A DNA stretch of 64,000 bases, from positions 62,001-126,000 of the forward strand of contig NZ_BMRF01000014.1 of the NCBI RefSeq assembly GCF_014648495.1, read 5' to 3'. Source of the DNA: Actinomadura cremea (GTDB lineage: Bacteria; Actinomycetota; Actinomycetes; Streptosporangiales; Streptosporangiaceae). Shown piece after piece: positions 35,329-45,608 of the stretch (within the stretch, counting starts at the first letter, position 1; each line of letters starts with the position of its first letter). The notes under the pieces are model-generated. The model worked only from the letters and a program-made list of their open reading frames with translations, had not been told where the DNA came from and made no database searches. Position numbers and translations under genes: made by a program.

Positions 35329-38300
35329 TCAGGCCTGGGCGGCGGACATGACGGCCTCGTCGACGTCGCGGCCCTGCGCCTCGGCTTCGGCCATGGCGGT
35401 CAGGACGCGCCGGTAGTCGCGCGGCATGATCTTGGTGAAGCGGGCGGCGACGGCGTCCCGGTCGTCCAGCAGGCGGCGGGCGAGCCGGGAGCCGGTCTCG
35501 GCGTGGTGCCGTTCGACGAGCCCGCGGACGAACGCGACGTCGTCGCCGTCCAGGGGTTCGAGGTCGACCATCTCGCCGTTGACCCGCTCGGGTACGAGGT
35601 CGAGCACGTAGGCGACGCCGCCGGACATGCCGGCCGCGAGGTTGCGCCCGGTGCGGCCGAGGATGACGGCGCGGCCGCCGGTCATGTACTCGCAGGCGTG
35701 GTCGCCGACGCCCTCGACGACGGCGGTGGCGCCGGAGTTGCGGACGCAGAACCGTTCGCCGACGACGCCGGCGGCGAACAGTTCGCCGGACGTCGCGCCG
35801 TACAGGATGACGTTGCCGCCGATGATCTGCTCCGCGGCGGTGAACCCGGCGTCCTCGGGGGGCCGCAGGGTCAGGCGTCCGCCGGACAGGCCCTTGCCGA
35901 CGTAGTCGTTGGCGTCGCCGACGAGCCGGAGGGTGACGCCGCGCGGCACGAACGCGCCGAACGAGTTGCCCGCCGAGCCGGTGAAGGTGACGTCGATGGT
36001 GTCGTCGGGCAGGCCGGCGCCGCCCCACTTGCGGGTGAGCTCGTGGCCGAGCATGGTGCCGACGGTGCGGTTGACGTTGCGGATCGGCAGGTCGAGGGTG
36101 ACCTTGTCGCCGTAGGCGAGGGCGCCCTCGGCGAGCTGGATCAGCGTGTTGTCGAGGGCTTTCTCGAGCCCGTGGTCCTGCTCGCCGACGCAGCGCAGCG
36201 CGTCCCCGTAGGGGGTCTCGGGCGCGTGCAGGATCGGGGCCAGGTCGAGGCCGGACGCCTTCCAGTGCTCGACCGCGTCGCGGGTGTCGAGCATGTCGAC
36301 GTGCCCGATCGCCTCGTCGAGCGAGCGGAAGCCGAGGGCGGCCAGGTACTCGCGGACCTCCTCGGCGATGAACTCGAAGAAGTTGACGACGAACTCGGGC
36401 TTGCCGGAGAACCGCTGCCGCAGCACCGGGTTCTGGGTGGCGACGCCGACGGGGCAGGTGTCGAGGTGGCAGACCCGCATCATGACGCAGCCGGACACGA
36501 CGAGCGGCGCGGTCGCGAAGCCGTACTCCTCGGCGCCGAGGAGGGCGGCGACGACGACGTCGCGGCCGGTCTTCATCTGCCCGTCGGTCTGCACGACGAT
36601 GCGGTCGCGCAGGCCGTTGAGCAGGAGGGTCTGCTGGGTCTCGGCGAGGCCGAGCTCCCAGGGCGTCCCGGCGTGCTTGAGGGAGGTCAGCGGTGACGCA
36701 CCGGTCCCGCCGTCGTGCCCGGAGATCAGGACGACGTCCGCGTGCGCCTTCGACACCCCGGCCGCGACCGTCCCGACGCCCATCTCCGCGACGAGCTTGA
36801 CGTGCACGCGCGCGGACGGGTTGGCGTTCTTCAGGTCGTGGATGAGCTGGGCGAGGTCCTCGATCGAGTAGATGTCGTGGTGCGGCGGCGGCGAGATGAG
36901 GCCGACGCCGGGCGTGGAGTGCCGGGTCTTGGCGATCCACGGGTACACCTTGTGGCCGGGCAGCTGGCCGCCCTCGCCGGGCTTGGCGCCCTGCGCCATC
37001 TTGATCTGGATGTCGTCGGCGTTGGTGAGGTACTCGGACGTGACGCCGAACCGGCCGGACGCGACCTGCTTGATGGCGCTGCGCCGCAGGTCGCCGTTCT
37101 CGTCCAGGGTGAACCGCGCCGGGTCCTCGCCGCCCTCGCCGGTGTTGGACTTGCCGCCGAGGCGGTTCATCGCGATCGCGAGGGTCTCGTGGGCCTCGGC
37201 GGAGATGGAGCCGTAGGACATCGCGCCGGTGGAGAACCGCTTGACGATCTCCGCCGCGGGTTCGACCTCCTCGATCGGCACCGGCGGGCGGGCGCCCTCC
37301 TTGAGCTGGAACAGGCCGCGCAGCGTCATCAGCCGCTCGGCCTGCGAGTCGACCTGGGAGGTGTACTCCTTGAAGATCTCGTAGCGGCGGGTGCGGGTGG
37401 CGTGCTGCAGCTTGAACACCGTGTCCGGGTCGAACAGGTGCGGCTCGCCCTCGCGGCGCCACTGGTACTCGCCGCCGACCTCGAGGGTGCGGTGCGCGGG
37501 GTCGTTGCCGCCGGCCGGGTGGGCGCGGCGGTGCCGCTCGCCGACCTCGCGGGCCAGCACGTCGAAGCCGACGCCGCCGAGCCGGGAGATGGTGCCGGTG
37601 AAGCAGCGGTCGACGACCTCGGCGCCGAGCCCGATCGCCTCGAAGATCTGCGCGCCGGTGTAGGACGCGACCGTGGACACGCCCATCTTCGACATGACCT
37701 TCAGGACGCCCTTGCCGTACGCCTTGACGAGGTTGCGGACGGCCTTGCCCCCGTCCAGCCCGTCGCCGGCGATGACGCCGGAGCGGACGAGGTCCTCGAC
37801 GGTCTCGATCGCGAGGTAGGGGTTGATCGCGGACGCGCCGTAGCCGATGAGCAGCGCCATGTGGTGGCACTCGCGGGCCTCGCCGGTCTCGATGACCAGG
37901 CCGACCCGCGTCCGGGTCTTCTCCCGGATCAGGTGGTGGTGGACCGAGCCGGTGAGCAGCAGCGACGGGATCGCCGCGCGGGCGGAGTCGGCGCCGCGGT
38001 CCGACAGCACGATCATCCGCGCGCCGGCGGCGATGGCGCGGGACACCTCTCCGTTGATCTCCTCCAGGCGCGCCTGGAGGGCCTCTCCCCCGCCGGCGAC
38101 GTCGTAGAGGCCGTGGACGACGTGGGCCTGCAGGTGCGGCAGGGACCCCTCGTCGTCGATGTGGATGATCTTGGAGAGTTCGTCGTTGTCCAGGATCGGG
38201 GTGGGCAGCACGAGCCGGCGGCACGAGTCCGGGCCGGGCTCGAGCAGGTTGCCCTCGGGGCCGAGCGTGGACTGCAGGGAGGTGACGAGCTCCTCGCGGA

Positions 38301-39891
38301 TGGCGTCCAGCGGCGGGTTGGTGACCTGCGCGAACTGCTGTTTGAAGTAGTCGAACAGCAGGCGCGGCCGCTCCGACAGCACCGCGATCGGGGTGTCGGT
38401 GCCCATCGAGCCGATCGGCTCCGCACCCGTCTTCGCCATCGGGCTGAGGATGATCCGCTGCTCTTCGAGGGTGTACCCGAAGGTCTGCTGCCGCTTGACG
38501 AGCGTGTCGTGAGTGGGGATCTCCCGCTCGCGGCGCGGCAGCTCCTCGAACCGGACGAGGCCCTCGTGCAGCCACTGCGCGTAGGGGTGCTCGGCGGCCA
38601 GCTCGGCCTTGACCTCGTCGTCCTCGACGATCCGCCCGGCGGCGGTGTCCACGAGGAAGATCTTGCCGGGCTGCAGGCGGCCCTTGCGGACGACCTTGCT
38701 CGCGGGGATGTCGAGCACGCCGGACTCGCTGGCGAGGACGACGAGCCCGTCGTCGGTGACCCAGTAGCGGCCGGGGCGCAGGCCGTTGCGGTCCAGGACG
38801 GCGCCGACGACGGTGCCGTCGGTGAAGCTGACGCTCGCGGGGCCGTCCCACGCCTCCATCAGCGTGGAGTGGAACTCGTAGAAGGCCCGGCGGTCCGGGT
38901 CCATCTCGGTGTGGTTCTCCCACGCCTCCGGGATCATCATCAGGACGGCGTGCGGCAGCGAGCGGCCGCCGAGGTGCAGCAGTTCGAGGCACTCGTCGAA
39001 CGAGGCGGTGTCGGACGCCTCGATGTCGATCACCGGGTAGATGCGGGACAGGTCGCCGGGAAGCAGGTCGGACTTCAGCAGCGCCTCGCGGGCCCGCATC
39101 CAGTTCCGGTTCCCCTTGACCGTGTTGATCTCGCCGTTGTGGGCGACGAACCGGAACGGGTGCGCCAGCTCCCACGCCGGGAAGGTGTTGGTCGAGAACC
39201 GCGAGTGGACGAGCGCGATCGCGCTGGTGAACCGGCGGTCCGACAGGTCGGGGAAGAACGGCTCCAGCTGCGGGGTCGTCAGCATCCCCTTGTAGACGAT
39301 CGTCCGGCTGGACAGGCTCGGGAAGTAGACGCTGACGTCCTGCTCGGCGCGCTCGCGCATGCAGAACACCACGCGGTCCAGCTCCAGGCCCGCCTTGCCG
39401 GCGTGCGGGCCGCCGTCGGCCGCCCGGACGAACAGCTGCGCGAAGTGCGGCATGGCGCGGCGGGCGGCCGGGCCGGCGAACTCCGGCTCGGTCGGCAGCT
39501 CGCGCCAGCCGAGGACGGTCAGCCCCTCCTCGACGCAGAGCGTCTCCACGTGGGCGACCACGGCGGCGCGGTCGTCCGCGTCGGCCGGCAGGAACGCGAT
39601 GCCGGCCGCGTAGGCGCCGGCCTCGGGCAGCGCGAAGCCGCAGGTCTCGCGGAAGAAGGCGTCCGGGATCTGCAGCATGATGCCGACACCGTCGCCGTCG
39701 TCCGGCTCGGCGCCGACGGCCCCGCGGTGGTCGAGGTTCTTCAGGACGGTCAGGGCGTTCTGAACGATGTCGTGGCTTCCGCGGCCGTGAAGATCCGCCA
39801 CCATGCCGACGCCGCACGCGTCGTGCTCGTTGGCCGGGTCGTAGAGACCCTGGTGGCGGGGGCGGCCCGGTGTGAGGGCAGCAGTAGCCAT
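35329..39891 (-). CDS. gltB: Glutamate synthase large subunit
   Basis: The alpha subunit of glutamate synthase, 1520 residues. It takes the amide of glutamine and transfers it to 2-oxoglutarate. After a short leader, [12 protein letters not shown] contains the Cys that becomes the N-terminal nucleophile of the class II amidotransferase domain. The central domain has [21 protein letters not shown]. The FMN-binding synthase domain has [19 protein letters not shown] and the 3Fe-4S cysteines in [19 protein letters not shown]. The C-terminal beta-helix ends the protein. ATG 39891 follows GGGAGGG. A GlnR-like box lies about 165 bp upstream. Confidence 0.97.
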   Translation of the reverse strand: MATAALTPGRPRHQGLYDPANEHDACGVGMVADLHGRGSHDIVQNALTVLKNLDHRGAVGAEPDDGDGVGIMLQIPDAFFRETCGFALPEAGAYAAGIAFLPADADDRAAVVAHVETLCVEEGLTVLGWRELPTEPEFAGPAARRAMPHFAQLFVRAADGGPHAGKAGLELDRVVFCMRERAEQDVSVYFPSLSSRTIVYKGMLTTPQLEPFFPDLSDRRFTSAIALVHSRFSTNTFPAWELAHPFRFVAHNGEINTVKGNRNWMRAREALLKSDLLPGDLSRIYPVIDIEASDTASFDECLELLHLGGRSLPHAVLMMIPEAWENHTEMDPDRRAFYEFHSTLMEAWDGPASVSFTDGTVVGAVLDRNGLRPGRYWVTDDGLVVLASESGVLDIPASKVVRKGRLQPGKIFLVDTAAGRIVEDDEVKAELAAEHPYAQWLHEGLVRFEELPRREREIPTHDTLVKRQQTFGYTLEEQRIILSPMAKTGAEPIGSMGTDTPIAVLSERPRLLFDYFKQQFAQVTNPPLDAIREELVTSLQSTLGPEGNLLEPGPDSCRRLVLPTPILDNDELSKIIHIDDEGSLPHLQAHVVHGLYDVAGGGEALQARLEEINGEVSRAIAAGARMIVLSDRGADSARAAIPSLLLTGSVHHHLIREKTRTRVGLVIETGEARECHHMALLIGYGASAINPYLAIETVEDLVRSGVIAGDGLDGGKAVRNLVKAYGKGVLKVMSKMGVSTVASYTGAQIFEAIGLGAEVVDRCFTGTISRLGGVGFDVLAREVGERHRRAHPAGGNDPAHRTLEVGGEYQWRREGEPHLFDPDTVFKLQHATRTRRYEIFKEYTSQVDSQAERLMTLRGLFQLKEGARPPVPIEEVEPAAEIVKRFSTGAMSYGSISAEAHETLAIAMNRLGGKSNTGEGGEDPARFTLDENGDLRRSAIKQVASGRFGVTSEYLTNADDIQIKMAQGAKPGEGGQLPGHKVYPWIAKTRHSTPGVGLISPPPHHDIYSIEDLAQLIHDLKNANPSARVHVKLVAEMGVGTVAAGVSKAHADVVLISGHDGGTGASPLTSLKHAGTPWELGLAETQQTLLLNGLRDRIVVQTDGQMKTGRDVVVAALLGAEEYGFATAPLVVSGCVMMRVCHLDTCPVGVATQNPVLRQRFSGKPEFVVNFFEFIAEEVREYLAALGFRSLDEAIGHVDMLDTRDAVEHWKASGLDLAPILHAPETPYGDALRCVGEQDHGLEKALDNTLIQLAEGALAYGDKVTLDLPIRNVNRTVGTMLGHELTRKWGGAGLPDDTIDVTFTGSAGNSFGAFVPRGVTLRLVGDANDYVGKGLSGGRLTLRPPEDAGFTAAEQIIGGNVILYGATSGELFAAGVVGERFCVRNSGATAVVEGVGDHACEYMTGGRAVILGRTGRNLAAGMSGGVAYVLDLVPERVNGEMVDLEPLDGDDVAFVRGLVERHHAETGSRLARRLLDDRDAVAARFTKIMPRDYRRVLTAMAEAEAQGRDVDEAVMSAAQA

Positions 39892-40054
39892 CAACCCTCC
39901 CGTCGTCGTCGTGTCACTGCTTCTAAGGTCAGTGCTAGCCGGGACGACGTTGGCCCTGCTGCGGTGAGATGACATTACATCACTGCCGGGATCATGCCCG
40001 ACTGTGGTGGATCGCGAAACTTCTCAGCCCGGATCGACACGTGTCGTCTCAGTG

Positions 40055-40070
40055 GTTTAGACCAGGTTAC
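40055..40070 (-). promoter_or_regulatory. GlnR-box-like motif upstream of gltB
   Basis: On the minus strand this reads GTAAC-CTGGTC-TAAAC, one base from the GlnR pattern GTnAC-n6-GAAAC. It lies about 164-179 bp upstream of the gltB start, nearly the same distance as the similar box before livJ. Confidence 0.4.
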
Positions 40071-40205
40071 CGGCTCTCACCGGGCACGACGCTCCGTGTG
40101 AACCGGTGAGGATCATCACCGATCCGCCATGTTTAGCCGGTAACTCATCGGTCATACAGCGCCGAACCCGCCGGTATCGATGCCGTTGAGGTCACTCCAC
40201 GTCAT

Positions 40206-40260
40206 CGTCCGGACATCCCGGACGGCTCAACGTCCCGAGCCGTTCCGGACATTCCGGACG
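40206..40260 (-). terminator. Long imperfect hairpin after the DPGYA-repeat gene
   Basis: CGTCCGGA at 40206 pairs with TCCGGACG ending at 40260, and inner arms GGCTC/GAGCC and CCGGA/TCCGG extend the stem with small bulges. It begins 20 bases beyond the stop of the gene at 40281. Confidence 0.65.
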
Positions 40261-40280
40261 TCAGTGCGGCGTCGGGAGCG

Positions 40281-41681
40281 TCACTCGGCGGCGCCGGCCG
40301 CACGGGCCAGGACCGCCGGGGCCTTCCCGCCCTCGATCAGCATCGACAGCAGCGCCTCGTCCGTCGCGCCGCCCGACCCGTCCAGGCGCGCCGACCACGA
40401 CACCACCGCGAAGTGGCCCTGCGCGAGGCCCCGCGCCATGCTGAAACCGGTGCCGAACTCCGTCGACGCCGCCTCGGCCGGAAGCGGCCGGACGAACCCG
40501 CCGCCGCGCACCTCGCCGAGCGTCGCGACGAACCGGTCGGCGTCGGCCGCCGACGCCAGGTTGAACACCGCGACCGCCATCCCGTAGCCGGCGCCGGTGT
40601 CGGCGTACAGGCTCCGGGCGGCCTGGCTGCAGCCGCCCCGGCGCAGGTCGGCGGCCACGCTCGCACCCCACACGGCGGCGGCGCAGTCGCCGTCCAGCTT
40701 CCTGGCCGCGAGCTTCAGCTCGACCTCGGTCTCCGGGACGGACAGGGTCTGCGCGTCCTTCGGGAACGCCTCCTCGATCGTCAGCGGCTTCGCGTCGGCC
40801 TTCCGGGTCGTGATCCCCGCGTACGCGTCCGACGACGGCGAGTTCGAGTACGAGGTCGGCGACGGGCCCGTCTCCGCCGCGGTGCCGACCGGCGGGAGCG
40901 CCGCGCTCCGCGCGTCGGCGCCGTCGGCCCCGCCCGTCATCGCCAGCGCGCCGAACCCGAGGAGGACGACGGCGGCCAGTGCGCCGGCCGCGACGAAGTA
41001 CGCCTTCGGGCCGAGCGCGGCCAGGGTGTGCAGCAGGGCGGACCGGCCGCGCGGCGGACGCCCGTCCGGCCCCGGAGCGCCGGGGACATCGGGAGCCGCG
41101 CCGGGAGCGGCGCCCGACGGGCGGCGTCCCTTCCCGGCCTTCGCGCCACTGCGGGCCTTGGGGGCCCTGGGGGCCTTTGCGTTCTTGGGCCCCTTGGCGC
41201 CGCCCTTGACCTTCTCGTTCCTGCCCGCCCTGGCCTGCGGCCTCCCGCCCCGGCGCGGAGCGGCCGCAGGCGGCTGCTCCTGGTAGGCGGCGTCCTGGTA
41301 GGCGGCGTCCCGGTAGGCGTCGTCCGCGTACCCGGGACCCGCACGGCCGCCGCCGGCGTAGCCGGGGTCCGCGTAGCCGGGGTCCGCGTAGCCGGGGTCC
41401 GCGTAGCCGGGGTCCGCGTAGCCGGGGTCCGCGTAGCCGGGGTCCGCGTAGCCGGGGTCCGCGTAGCCGGGGTCCGCGTAGCCGGGGTCCGTGTACGGGA
41501 CCGGGCGGGGGGCGGGTCCGGGGCGGCCGCCGCGGGGCGCTCCGCCGGCCGGGCGAGGACGCCGGGGCCCCGCGCCCGTCCGTCCGGACGTGCGGCGCGG
41601 TGCGGGCTGGCGCCGGGCGGGGCGGTTCACCGGGGCGCGGCGTGGGCCGCCGGGACGGCGGCCGGGCTCATCGGACTCCAC
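40281..41681 (-). CDS. Membrane-anchored protein with DPGYA repeats and paralogous extracellular domain
   Basis: A 466-residue protein from GTG 41681. Order: proline/arginine-rich cytoplasmic part; nine DPGYA repeats at about residues 65-110; a basic lysine/alanine-rich stretch; one hydrophobic helix (YFVAAGALAAVVLLGFGALAM); then a 200-residue external domain with CAAAVWGASVAADLRRGGC and GHFAVVSWSARL. The external domain resembles that of the next gene upstream (41734-42531), so the two are paralogs. I cannot name a function. The open frame extends to 41801 but that part overlaps the neighbour. No ribosome site is seen. Confidence 0.7.
   Translation of the reverse strand: MESDEPGRRPGGPRRAPVNRPARRQPAPRRTSGRTGAGPRRPRPAGGAPRGGRPGPAPRPVPYTDPGYADPGYADPGYADPGYADPGYADPGYADPGYADPGYADPGYAGGGRAGPGYADDAYRDAAYQDAAYQEQPPAAAPRRGGRPQARAGRNEKVKGGAKGPKNAKAPRAPKARSGAKAGKGRRPSGAAPGAAPDVPGAPGPDGRPPRGRSALLHTLAALGPKAYFVAAGALAAVVLLGFGALAMTGGADGADARSAALPPVGTAAETGPSPTSYSNSPSSDAYAGITTRKADAKPLTIEEAFPKDAQTLSVPETEVELKLAARKLDGDCAAAVWGASVAADLRRGGCSQAARSLYADTGAGYGMAVAVFNLASAADADRFVATLGEVRGGGFVRPLPAEAASTEFGTGFSMARGLAQGHFAVVSWSARLDGSGGATDEALLSMLIEGGKAPAVLARAAGAAE
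41356..41490. repeat. Nine tandem 15-bp repeats coding DPGYA
   Basis: The 15-bp unit GCGTAGCCGGGGTCC repeats nine times in register with the reading frame and is nearly identical in every copy at the DNA level, including third codon positions. That points to recent expansion or gene conversion rather than old protein repeats. Confidence 0.95.
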
Positions 41682-41733
41682 GATCGCGCAGACTACTGCC
41701 CGCGCGCCGGTGACACGCGCGTCCCGGCCCGCA

Positions 41734-42531
41734 TCACTGCGCCGCCCCGTCGGCCAGCCCCAGCCGGGCCCACAGGAAATCGGCGGGCTTCTCGACGGCA
41801 AGGCTCACGTCGATCAGGTCGTTGAGCGTGGCGCCCTGCCCGCCGCCCGCCTGCTGCACCCAGGTCAGCACGGCGTAGTGCCCGTAGTTGCGGGCGTAGG
41901 CGGCGCTGAAGCCCTCGCCGAAGGCGGGGGCGCCCTCGGGGTTCAGCGGGACGATCCAGCCGGCGTTCGCCCCGGGGTCGAGGGTCCGCATGATCTGGTC
42001 GGCGCCCGCCTTGTCCTTCATGTTGATCACGATGAACTGGCCCACGAACTTCTTGTCGGCGCTGACGTAGGCGGCCCGGCCGACCTGCGTGCAGCCGTGC
42101 GCGGCCAGGTCCTGCTGGAGGCGGTCGCCCCAGGCCGCGGCCTTGCAGTCGGTGAGCTCGGCGGCGGCCTGCGTGAAGGTGTACGGGCCGCTCTTGATGG
42201 TCTTGGCGTCCCCGCCGAACGCCTCGGCCTCGGTGATCGCCCGCTGGTCCGCCTGCCGGTCGGCGATCTTCGCGAAGCCGCCGCCGTTGTAGTCCGGGGT
42301 GTAGGCCGTCGGCGCGAGCTTCGCCACGACCGGCGCTTTCTCCTCGCCGCCGCCGGTCAGCATGACGACCGCCACGACCGCGACGACCACCACGACGAGC
42401 GCGGCGGCCGCACCGAACAGGAGCTTGGGAGCGGGCTTCTTCGAGCCGGGCCTGCCGTCCTTCTCCGGCCGGATGTCCCGACCGCCGTTGGGCGCCGTCC
42501 CGGGGGAACCAGTGTCACGTGCCTCGATCAC
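41734..42531 (-). CDS. Membrane-anchored protein, paralog of the DPGYA-repeat protein
   Basis: A 265-residue protein of unknown function. A short cytoplasmic part is followed by one hydrophobic helix (LLFGAAAALVVVVVAVVAVVMLTGG) and a 195-residue external domain. LTDCKAAAWGDRLQQDLAAHGCTQ and GHYAVLTWVQQ match the paralog's CAAAVWGASVAADLRRGGC and GHFAVVSWSARL, including two cysteines that could form a disulfide. GTG 42531 is chosen; no clear ribosome site. It lies 52 bp upstream of its paralog on the same strand, so the pair probably arose by tandem duplication. Confidence 0.7.
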   Translation of the reverse strand: MIEARDTGSPGTAPNGGRDIRPEKDGRPGSKKPAPKLLFGAAAALVVVVVAVVAVVMLTGGGEEKAPVVAKLAPTAYTPDYNGGGFAKIADRQADQRAITEAEAFGGDAKTIKSGPYTFTQAAAELTDCKAAAWGDRLQQDLAAHGCTQVGRAAYVSADKKFVGQFIVINMKDKAGADQIMRTLDPGANAGWIVPLNPEGAPAFGEGFSAAYARNYGHYAVLTWVQQAGGGQGATLNDLIDVSLAVEKPADFLWARLGLADGAAQ

Positions 42532-42640
42532 GCCCGGGAGCTTAGCGGTCGGACCGCACCTCGCGGGCCGGAAAGGAGGTTTTGTCCGCAGTGATGGCCC
42601 GAGGTCACGTTTCGGCGGCGGCGCCGCTTCCACGCGTCCG

Positions 42641-43339
42641 TCACACGCCGTTGGACCCGATCAGCGCGCCGACGCCGTAGGTGATCGCCGCGGCAGCCGC
42701 ACCGAAGGCGAGCTGCCGCAGGCCCCCGAACCACCAGGCGCGCGTCGTCACCCGCGACACCAGCGCCCCCGCGGCGAACAGCCCGAGCGCGGCGACCACC
42801 GCGGCGGGCCACAGCGACGTCGCGCCCAGCAGGTACGGCAGGACGGGCAGCAACGCGCCGACCGCGAACGACAGGAACGACGAGCCGGCCGCCAGCAGCG
42901 GGGACGGCAGCTCCCCGGGAGCCACGCCGATCTCCTCCTTGGCGTGCACCTGCAAAGCCTCGTCGGGGTCGCGGGAGAGCTGCCGGGCGACCTCCGCGGC
43001 CGTCTCGGGGTCGACGCCGCGTGACTCGAAGACCTCCGCCAGCTCCCGCTGCTCGGAGATCGGGTGCCGGGCCAGCTCGATCCGCTCCACCTCGATCTCG
43101 GCCTCGGCCAGCTCCGACTGGGACGCCACCGAGATGTACTCCCCCGCCGCCATCGAGAACGCCCCGGCGGCGAGCCCGGCGAGGCCCGCCAGCAGCACCA
43201 CCTTCTGGCTCCCCGATCCGCCCGCGATCCCCGCGATCAGCGCGAAGTTGGAGACCAGGCCGTCCATGGCGCCGAAGACGGCGGGCCGCAGCCAGCCACC
43301 GGTGACGTCACGGTGCTCGTGGTGGTTCTCCGGCGTCAC
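42641..43339 (-). CDS. VIT1/CCC1 family membrane protein
   Basis: A 232-residue membrane protein of the vacuolar iron transporter family. GGWLRPAVFGAMDGLVSNFALIAGI and FSMAAGEYISVASQSE are the conserved first helices; the cytoplasmic helical domain in the middle (EVERIELARHPISEQRELAEVFE) carries glutamates that bind metal in this family; three more helices follow. By family, an iron or manganese exporter. The start is GTG 43339. It lies 14 bp after the lgt stop on the same strand. Confidence 0.88.
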   Translation of the reverse strand: MTPENHHEHRDVTGGWLRPAVFGAMDGLVSNFALIAGIAGGSGSQKVVLLAGLAGLAAGAFSMAAGEYISVASQSELAEAEIEVERIELARHPISEQRELAEVFESRGVDPETAAEVARQLSRDPDEALQVHAKEEIGVAPGELPSPLLAAGSSFLSFAVGALLPVLPYLLGATSLWPAAVVAALGLFAAGALVSRVTTRAWWFGGLRQLAFGAAAAAITYGVGALIGSNGV

Positions 43340-43353
43340 CGGTCGGCCACCGC

Positions 43354-44640
43354 CTACTTACCGTCCCTGACGGGACGGGCGTCCTCGGGCTCGCCGTCCG
43401 AGGTCTCGGACTCGTCCTCGACGTCCCGGATGCCGGCCTTCGCGTCCTCGGGCTTCTCGTCCTCGGGCTTCTCGTCCTCGGGCTTCGCGTCCTCGGGGGC
43501 CGTGTTTTCGGGGGCCGTGTTTCCGGGGGTGGTGTCCTCGGGCTTCGCGACCTCGGGGGCCGGGTCCTCGCGCTCGCCGTCGTCGAGCGCCGTGTCCTCG
43601 GCCTCGGCGCTCGCGGGCTTCTCGTCCTCGGTCTTCCCGTCGTTGGCCTTGCCGTCCTCGGGCTTCGCGTCCTCGGGTTCGGCGGCGTCGGCCGACCCGG
43701 TCGGCTTCTCGCCCTTCCCCGACTTCTCGATCCGGACGCCCGACGCGTCGTCCGCGCGCTTCTCCGGGTCGGCGGCCGGGGCGTCGCCGTCGGAGGCGGC
43801 ACCCACGTTCTCCGGGCCGGTGCGGTTGCGGGCCCAGAACATGTAGCCGACGGCGGCGAGGAACACGACGATGGACGTCCAGTTGTTCAGCCGCATGCCG
43901 AGGAGCTCGTGGGCTTCGTCGATGCGCAGCGACTCGATCCAGAACCGGCCCACCGTGTACCCGGCGACGTACAGCGCGAACGCGCGGCCGTGGGTGAGCT
44001 TGAAGCGGCGGCCGGCCCAGATGACGAGCACCGCCACGCCCAGGCACCACAGCGACTCGTACAGGAACGTCGGGTGGTAGGTGGCGACGTCGGCGTACTG
44101 GGGGTCGAGGGTGACGCCGTCGTCCAGCCGGGGACGGTTGTCCCGGTCGATCTCCAGCGCCCAGAACGTGTCCAGGGGCCGCCCGTACAGCTCCTGGTTC
44201 CAGTAGTTGCCCCAGCGGCCGATCGCCTGGGCCAGCGCGATGCCGGGCGCGACGGCGTCGGCCATCGCGAGCGGGGACACGCCGCGCGTGCGGCAGCCGA
44301 TGGCGGCGCCGACCGCACCGAGCGCGACCGCGCCCCAGATGCCGAGGCCGCCCTCCCAGATCTCCAGTGCCCGCAGCGGATCGCCGTCCGCGCCGAAGTA
44401 CCGCTGGTAGTCGGTGATCACGTGGTAGAGCCGTCCGCCGACCAGGCCGAACGGCACGGCCCACACCGCGACGTCGATGACCGTGCCGGGCTGGCCGCCC
44501 TTGGCGGCCCAGCGCCGCTCGCCCAGCCATACGGCGACGACGATGCCGACGATGATCATGATGGCGTAGGCGCGGATCGGGACGGGCCCGAGGTGCCAGA
44601 CCCCCTGCGAGGGGCTCGGGATGAAGGCGAGCGGCTGCAT
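43354..44640 (-). CDS. lgt: Prolipoprotein diacylglyceryl transferase
   Basis: Lgt attaches diacylglycerol to the lipobox cysteine of prolipoproteins, the first step of lipoprotein maturation. It has 428 residues, longer than the usual 280-300. The core has PIRAYAIMIIVG, VGGRLYHVI, IGRWGNYWNQELYGRP (Lgt signature), YHPTFLYESLW and GRFWIESLRID. The last 145 residues or so are an acidic, proline/lysine-rich cytoplasmic tail made of PEDxKPEDEK-type repeats. ATG 44640 (MQPLAFIPSP) is the family start. It serves lipoproteins such as LivJ in this window. Confidence 0.95.
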   Translation of the reverse strand: MQPLAFIPSPSQGVWHLGPVPIRAYAIMIIVGIVVAVWLGERRWAAKGGQPGTVIDVAVWAVPFGLVGGRLYHVITDYQRYFGADGDPLRALEIWEGGLGIWGAVALGAVGAAIGCRTRGVSPLAMADAVAPGIALAQAIGRWGNYWNQELYGRPLDTFWALEIDRDNRPRLDDGVTLDPQYADVATYHPTFLYESLWCLGVAVLVIWAGRRFKLTHGRAFALYVAGYTVGRFWIESLRIDEAHELLGMRLNNWTSIVVFLAAVGYMFWARNRTGPENVGAASDGDAPAADPEKRADDASGVRIEKSGKGEKPTGSADAAEPEDAKPEDGKANDGKTEDEKPASAEAEDTALDDGEREDPAPEVAKPEDTTPGNTAPENTAPEDAKPEDEKPEDEKPEDAKAGIRDVEDESETSDGEPEDARPVRDGK

Positions 44641-44681
44641 GGGCGTTGACGTTACCGCCTCCGGCGCGCGCACGTGCCCCG

Positions 44682-45533
44682 CTATGCCCGCATCGCCGTG
44701 CCGCCGGTTCCACCGGCGTCCCGGCCGGCACCGGACGCGTTGCCCGACCTGCCGCCGGACGCGCTGCCGGTCGGTGTGGGGGCGGTCCCCTGCGCGGCCG
44801 CGACCGCCTCGCGCAGGCCCTCGGGAGTCAGCGCCTCACCGGCGAGCTTGCGGCCGTTCAGCGCCAGGTAGGGCGTCGAGTCGACCCCGGCCCGACCGGC
44901 GGCGGCGGTCGCGTTCTCGACCTGCTCGATCTTCTGCATCTGGCGGACGCACGTCTCGAAGGGCCGCCCGGTGATGCCGACCTCGCCCGCCCACGTGATG
45001 AGCTCGTCCTGCGTGAACCCCTCGTCGCCCTCGGGCGGCTGGTGGGTGAACAGCTTGTCGTGGTAGTCGACCCACTCGTCGGCGGGCGCGCAGGCCGCGG
45101 CGTTCGCGGCGCGGCGCGAGTTCGACATCAGCGGGTCCTGCTGGAACAGCTGGAACGGCCGGTAGACGACCTTCACCCTGCCGTCCGCGGCCAGTTCCTT
45201 GATCGTCGCGCCGAGGCGTTCCTCCATGGCGCGGCAGGCGGGGCACTGGAAGTCCTCGTAGATGTCGAGGACGGGCGCGGTCACGCCCTGCTTCGCCATC
45301 GCGACCGAGCCGTCCCGCTGGTGCGTCGCCGGGGCGAGCGGGCCGTCGTACTCGGCGATCGGGTCTGGGCCGCTCTGGCGGCCCGTCACCATGACGACGA
45401 CGGCGACCACGACGGCCGCCGCCGCGACGGCGCCGAGCACCACCACGAGCGCCCGCCGCCGCTTCGCGCGGACGGTGTCCCGTGCGCGTTCGTCCGCGAG
45501 CCGCCGTCGCGCGGAACGCCCATTGTCGGCCAT
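44682..45533 (-). CDS. DsbA-like thioredoxin-fold protein, membrane-anchored (copy 2)
   Basis: A 283-residue protein with an arginine-rich cytoplasmic start, one hydrophobic helix at about residues 30-50 and an external thioredoxin-like domain. The active site is DFQCPACRAME (CPAC); the cis-proline loop is in GVDSTPYLALNG. It is predicted to introduce or shuffle disulfide bonds outside the membrane. A serine/glycine-rich tail ends it. It is a paralog of the gene at 45676-46527, from which it is separated by a strong hairpin, and lies upstream of lgt. Confidence 0.88.
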   Translation of the reverse strand: MADNGRSARRRLADERARDTVRAKRRRALVVVLGAVAAAAVVVAVVVMVTGRQSGPDPIAEYDGPLAPATHQRDGSVAMAKQGVTAPVLDIYEDFQCPACRAMEERLGATIKELAADGRVKVVYRPFQLFQQDPLMSNSRRAANAAACAPADEWVDYHDKLFTHQPPEGDEGFTQDELITWAGEVGITGRPFETCVRQMQKIEQVENATAAAGRAGVDSTPYLALNGRKLAGEALTPEGLREAVAAAQGTAPTPTGSASGGRSGNASGAGRDAGGTGGTAMRA

Positions 45534-45608
45534 GCTTCGATCCCCCGATCGACCTGACTGTCGCAGCACGTCAGAGCGTACCGAGGGAAGGCGTCCGTCA
45601 CACGCTGC

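Larger units (their letters stand above)
39892..40280. other. 389-bp gap upstream of gltB
   Basis: No gene seen. It should hold the gltB promoter on the minus strand: a TAATGT -10-like box is present about 85 bp before gltB, but no good -35. It also holds the GlnR-like box (40055-40070) and the terminator hairpin of the upstream gene (40206-40260). Confidence 0.5.

Noticed and set aside
36715-39972. A 1085-codon open frame on the plus strand opposite gltB
   Set aside because: It is an antisense shadow: gltB has all glutamate synthase motifs in the other strand, and this frame is low-complexity with no known motif. Long antisense frames are common at this G+C.
41356-41490. Could the nine repeats be a CRISPR array?
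   Set aside because: Units are 15 bp with no spacers and stay in frame within a protein gene.
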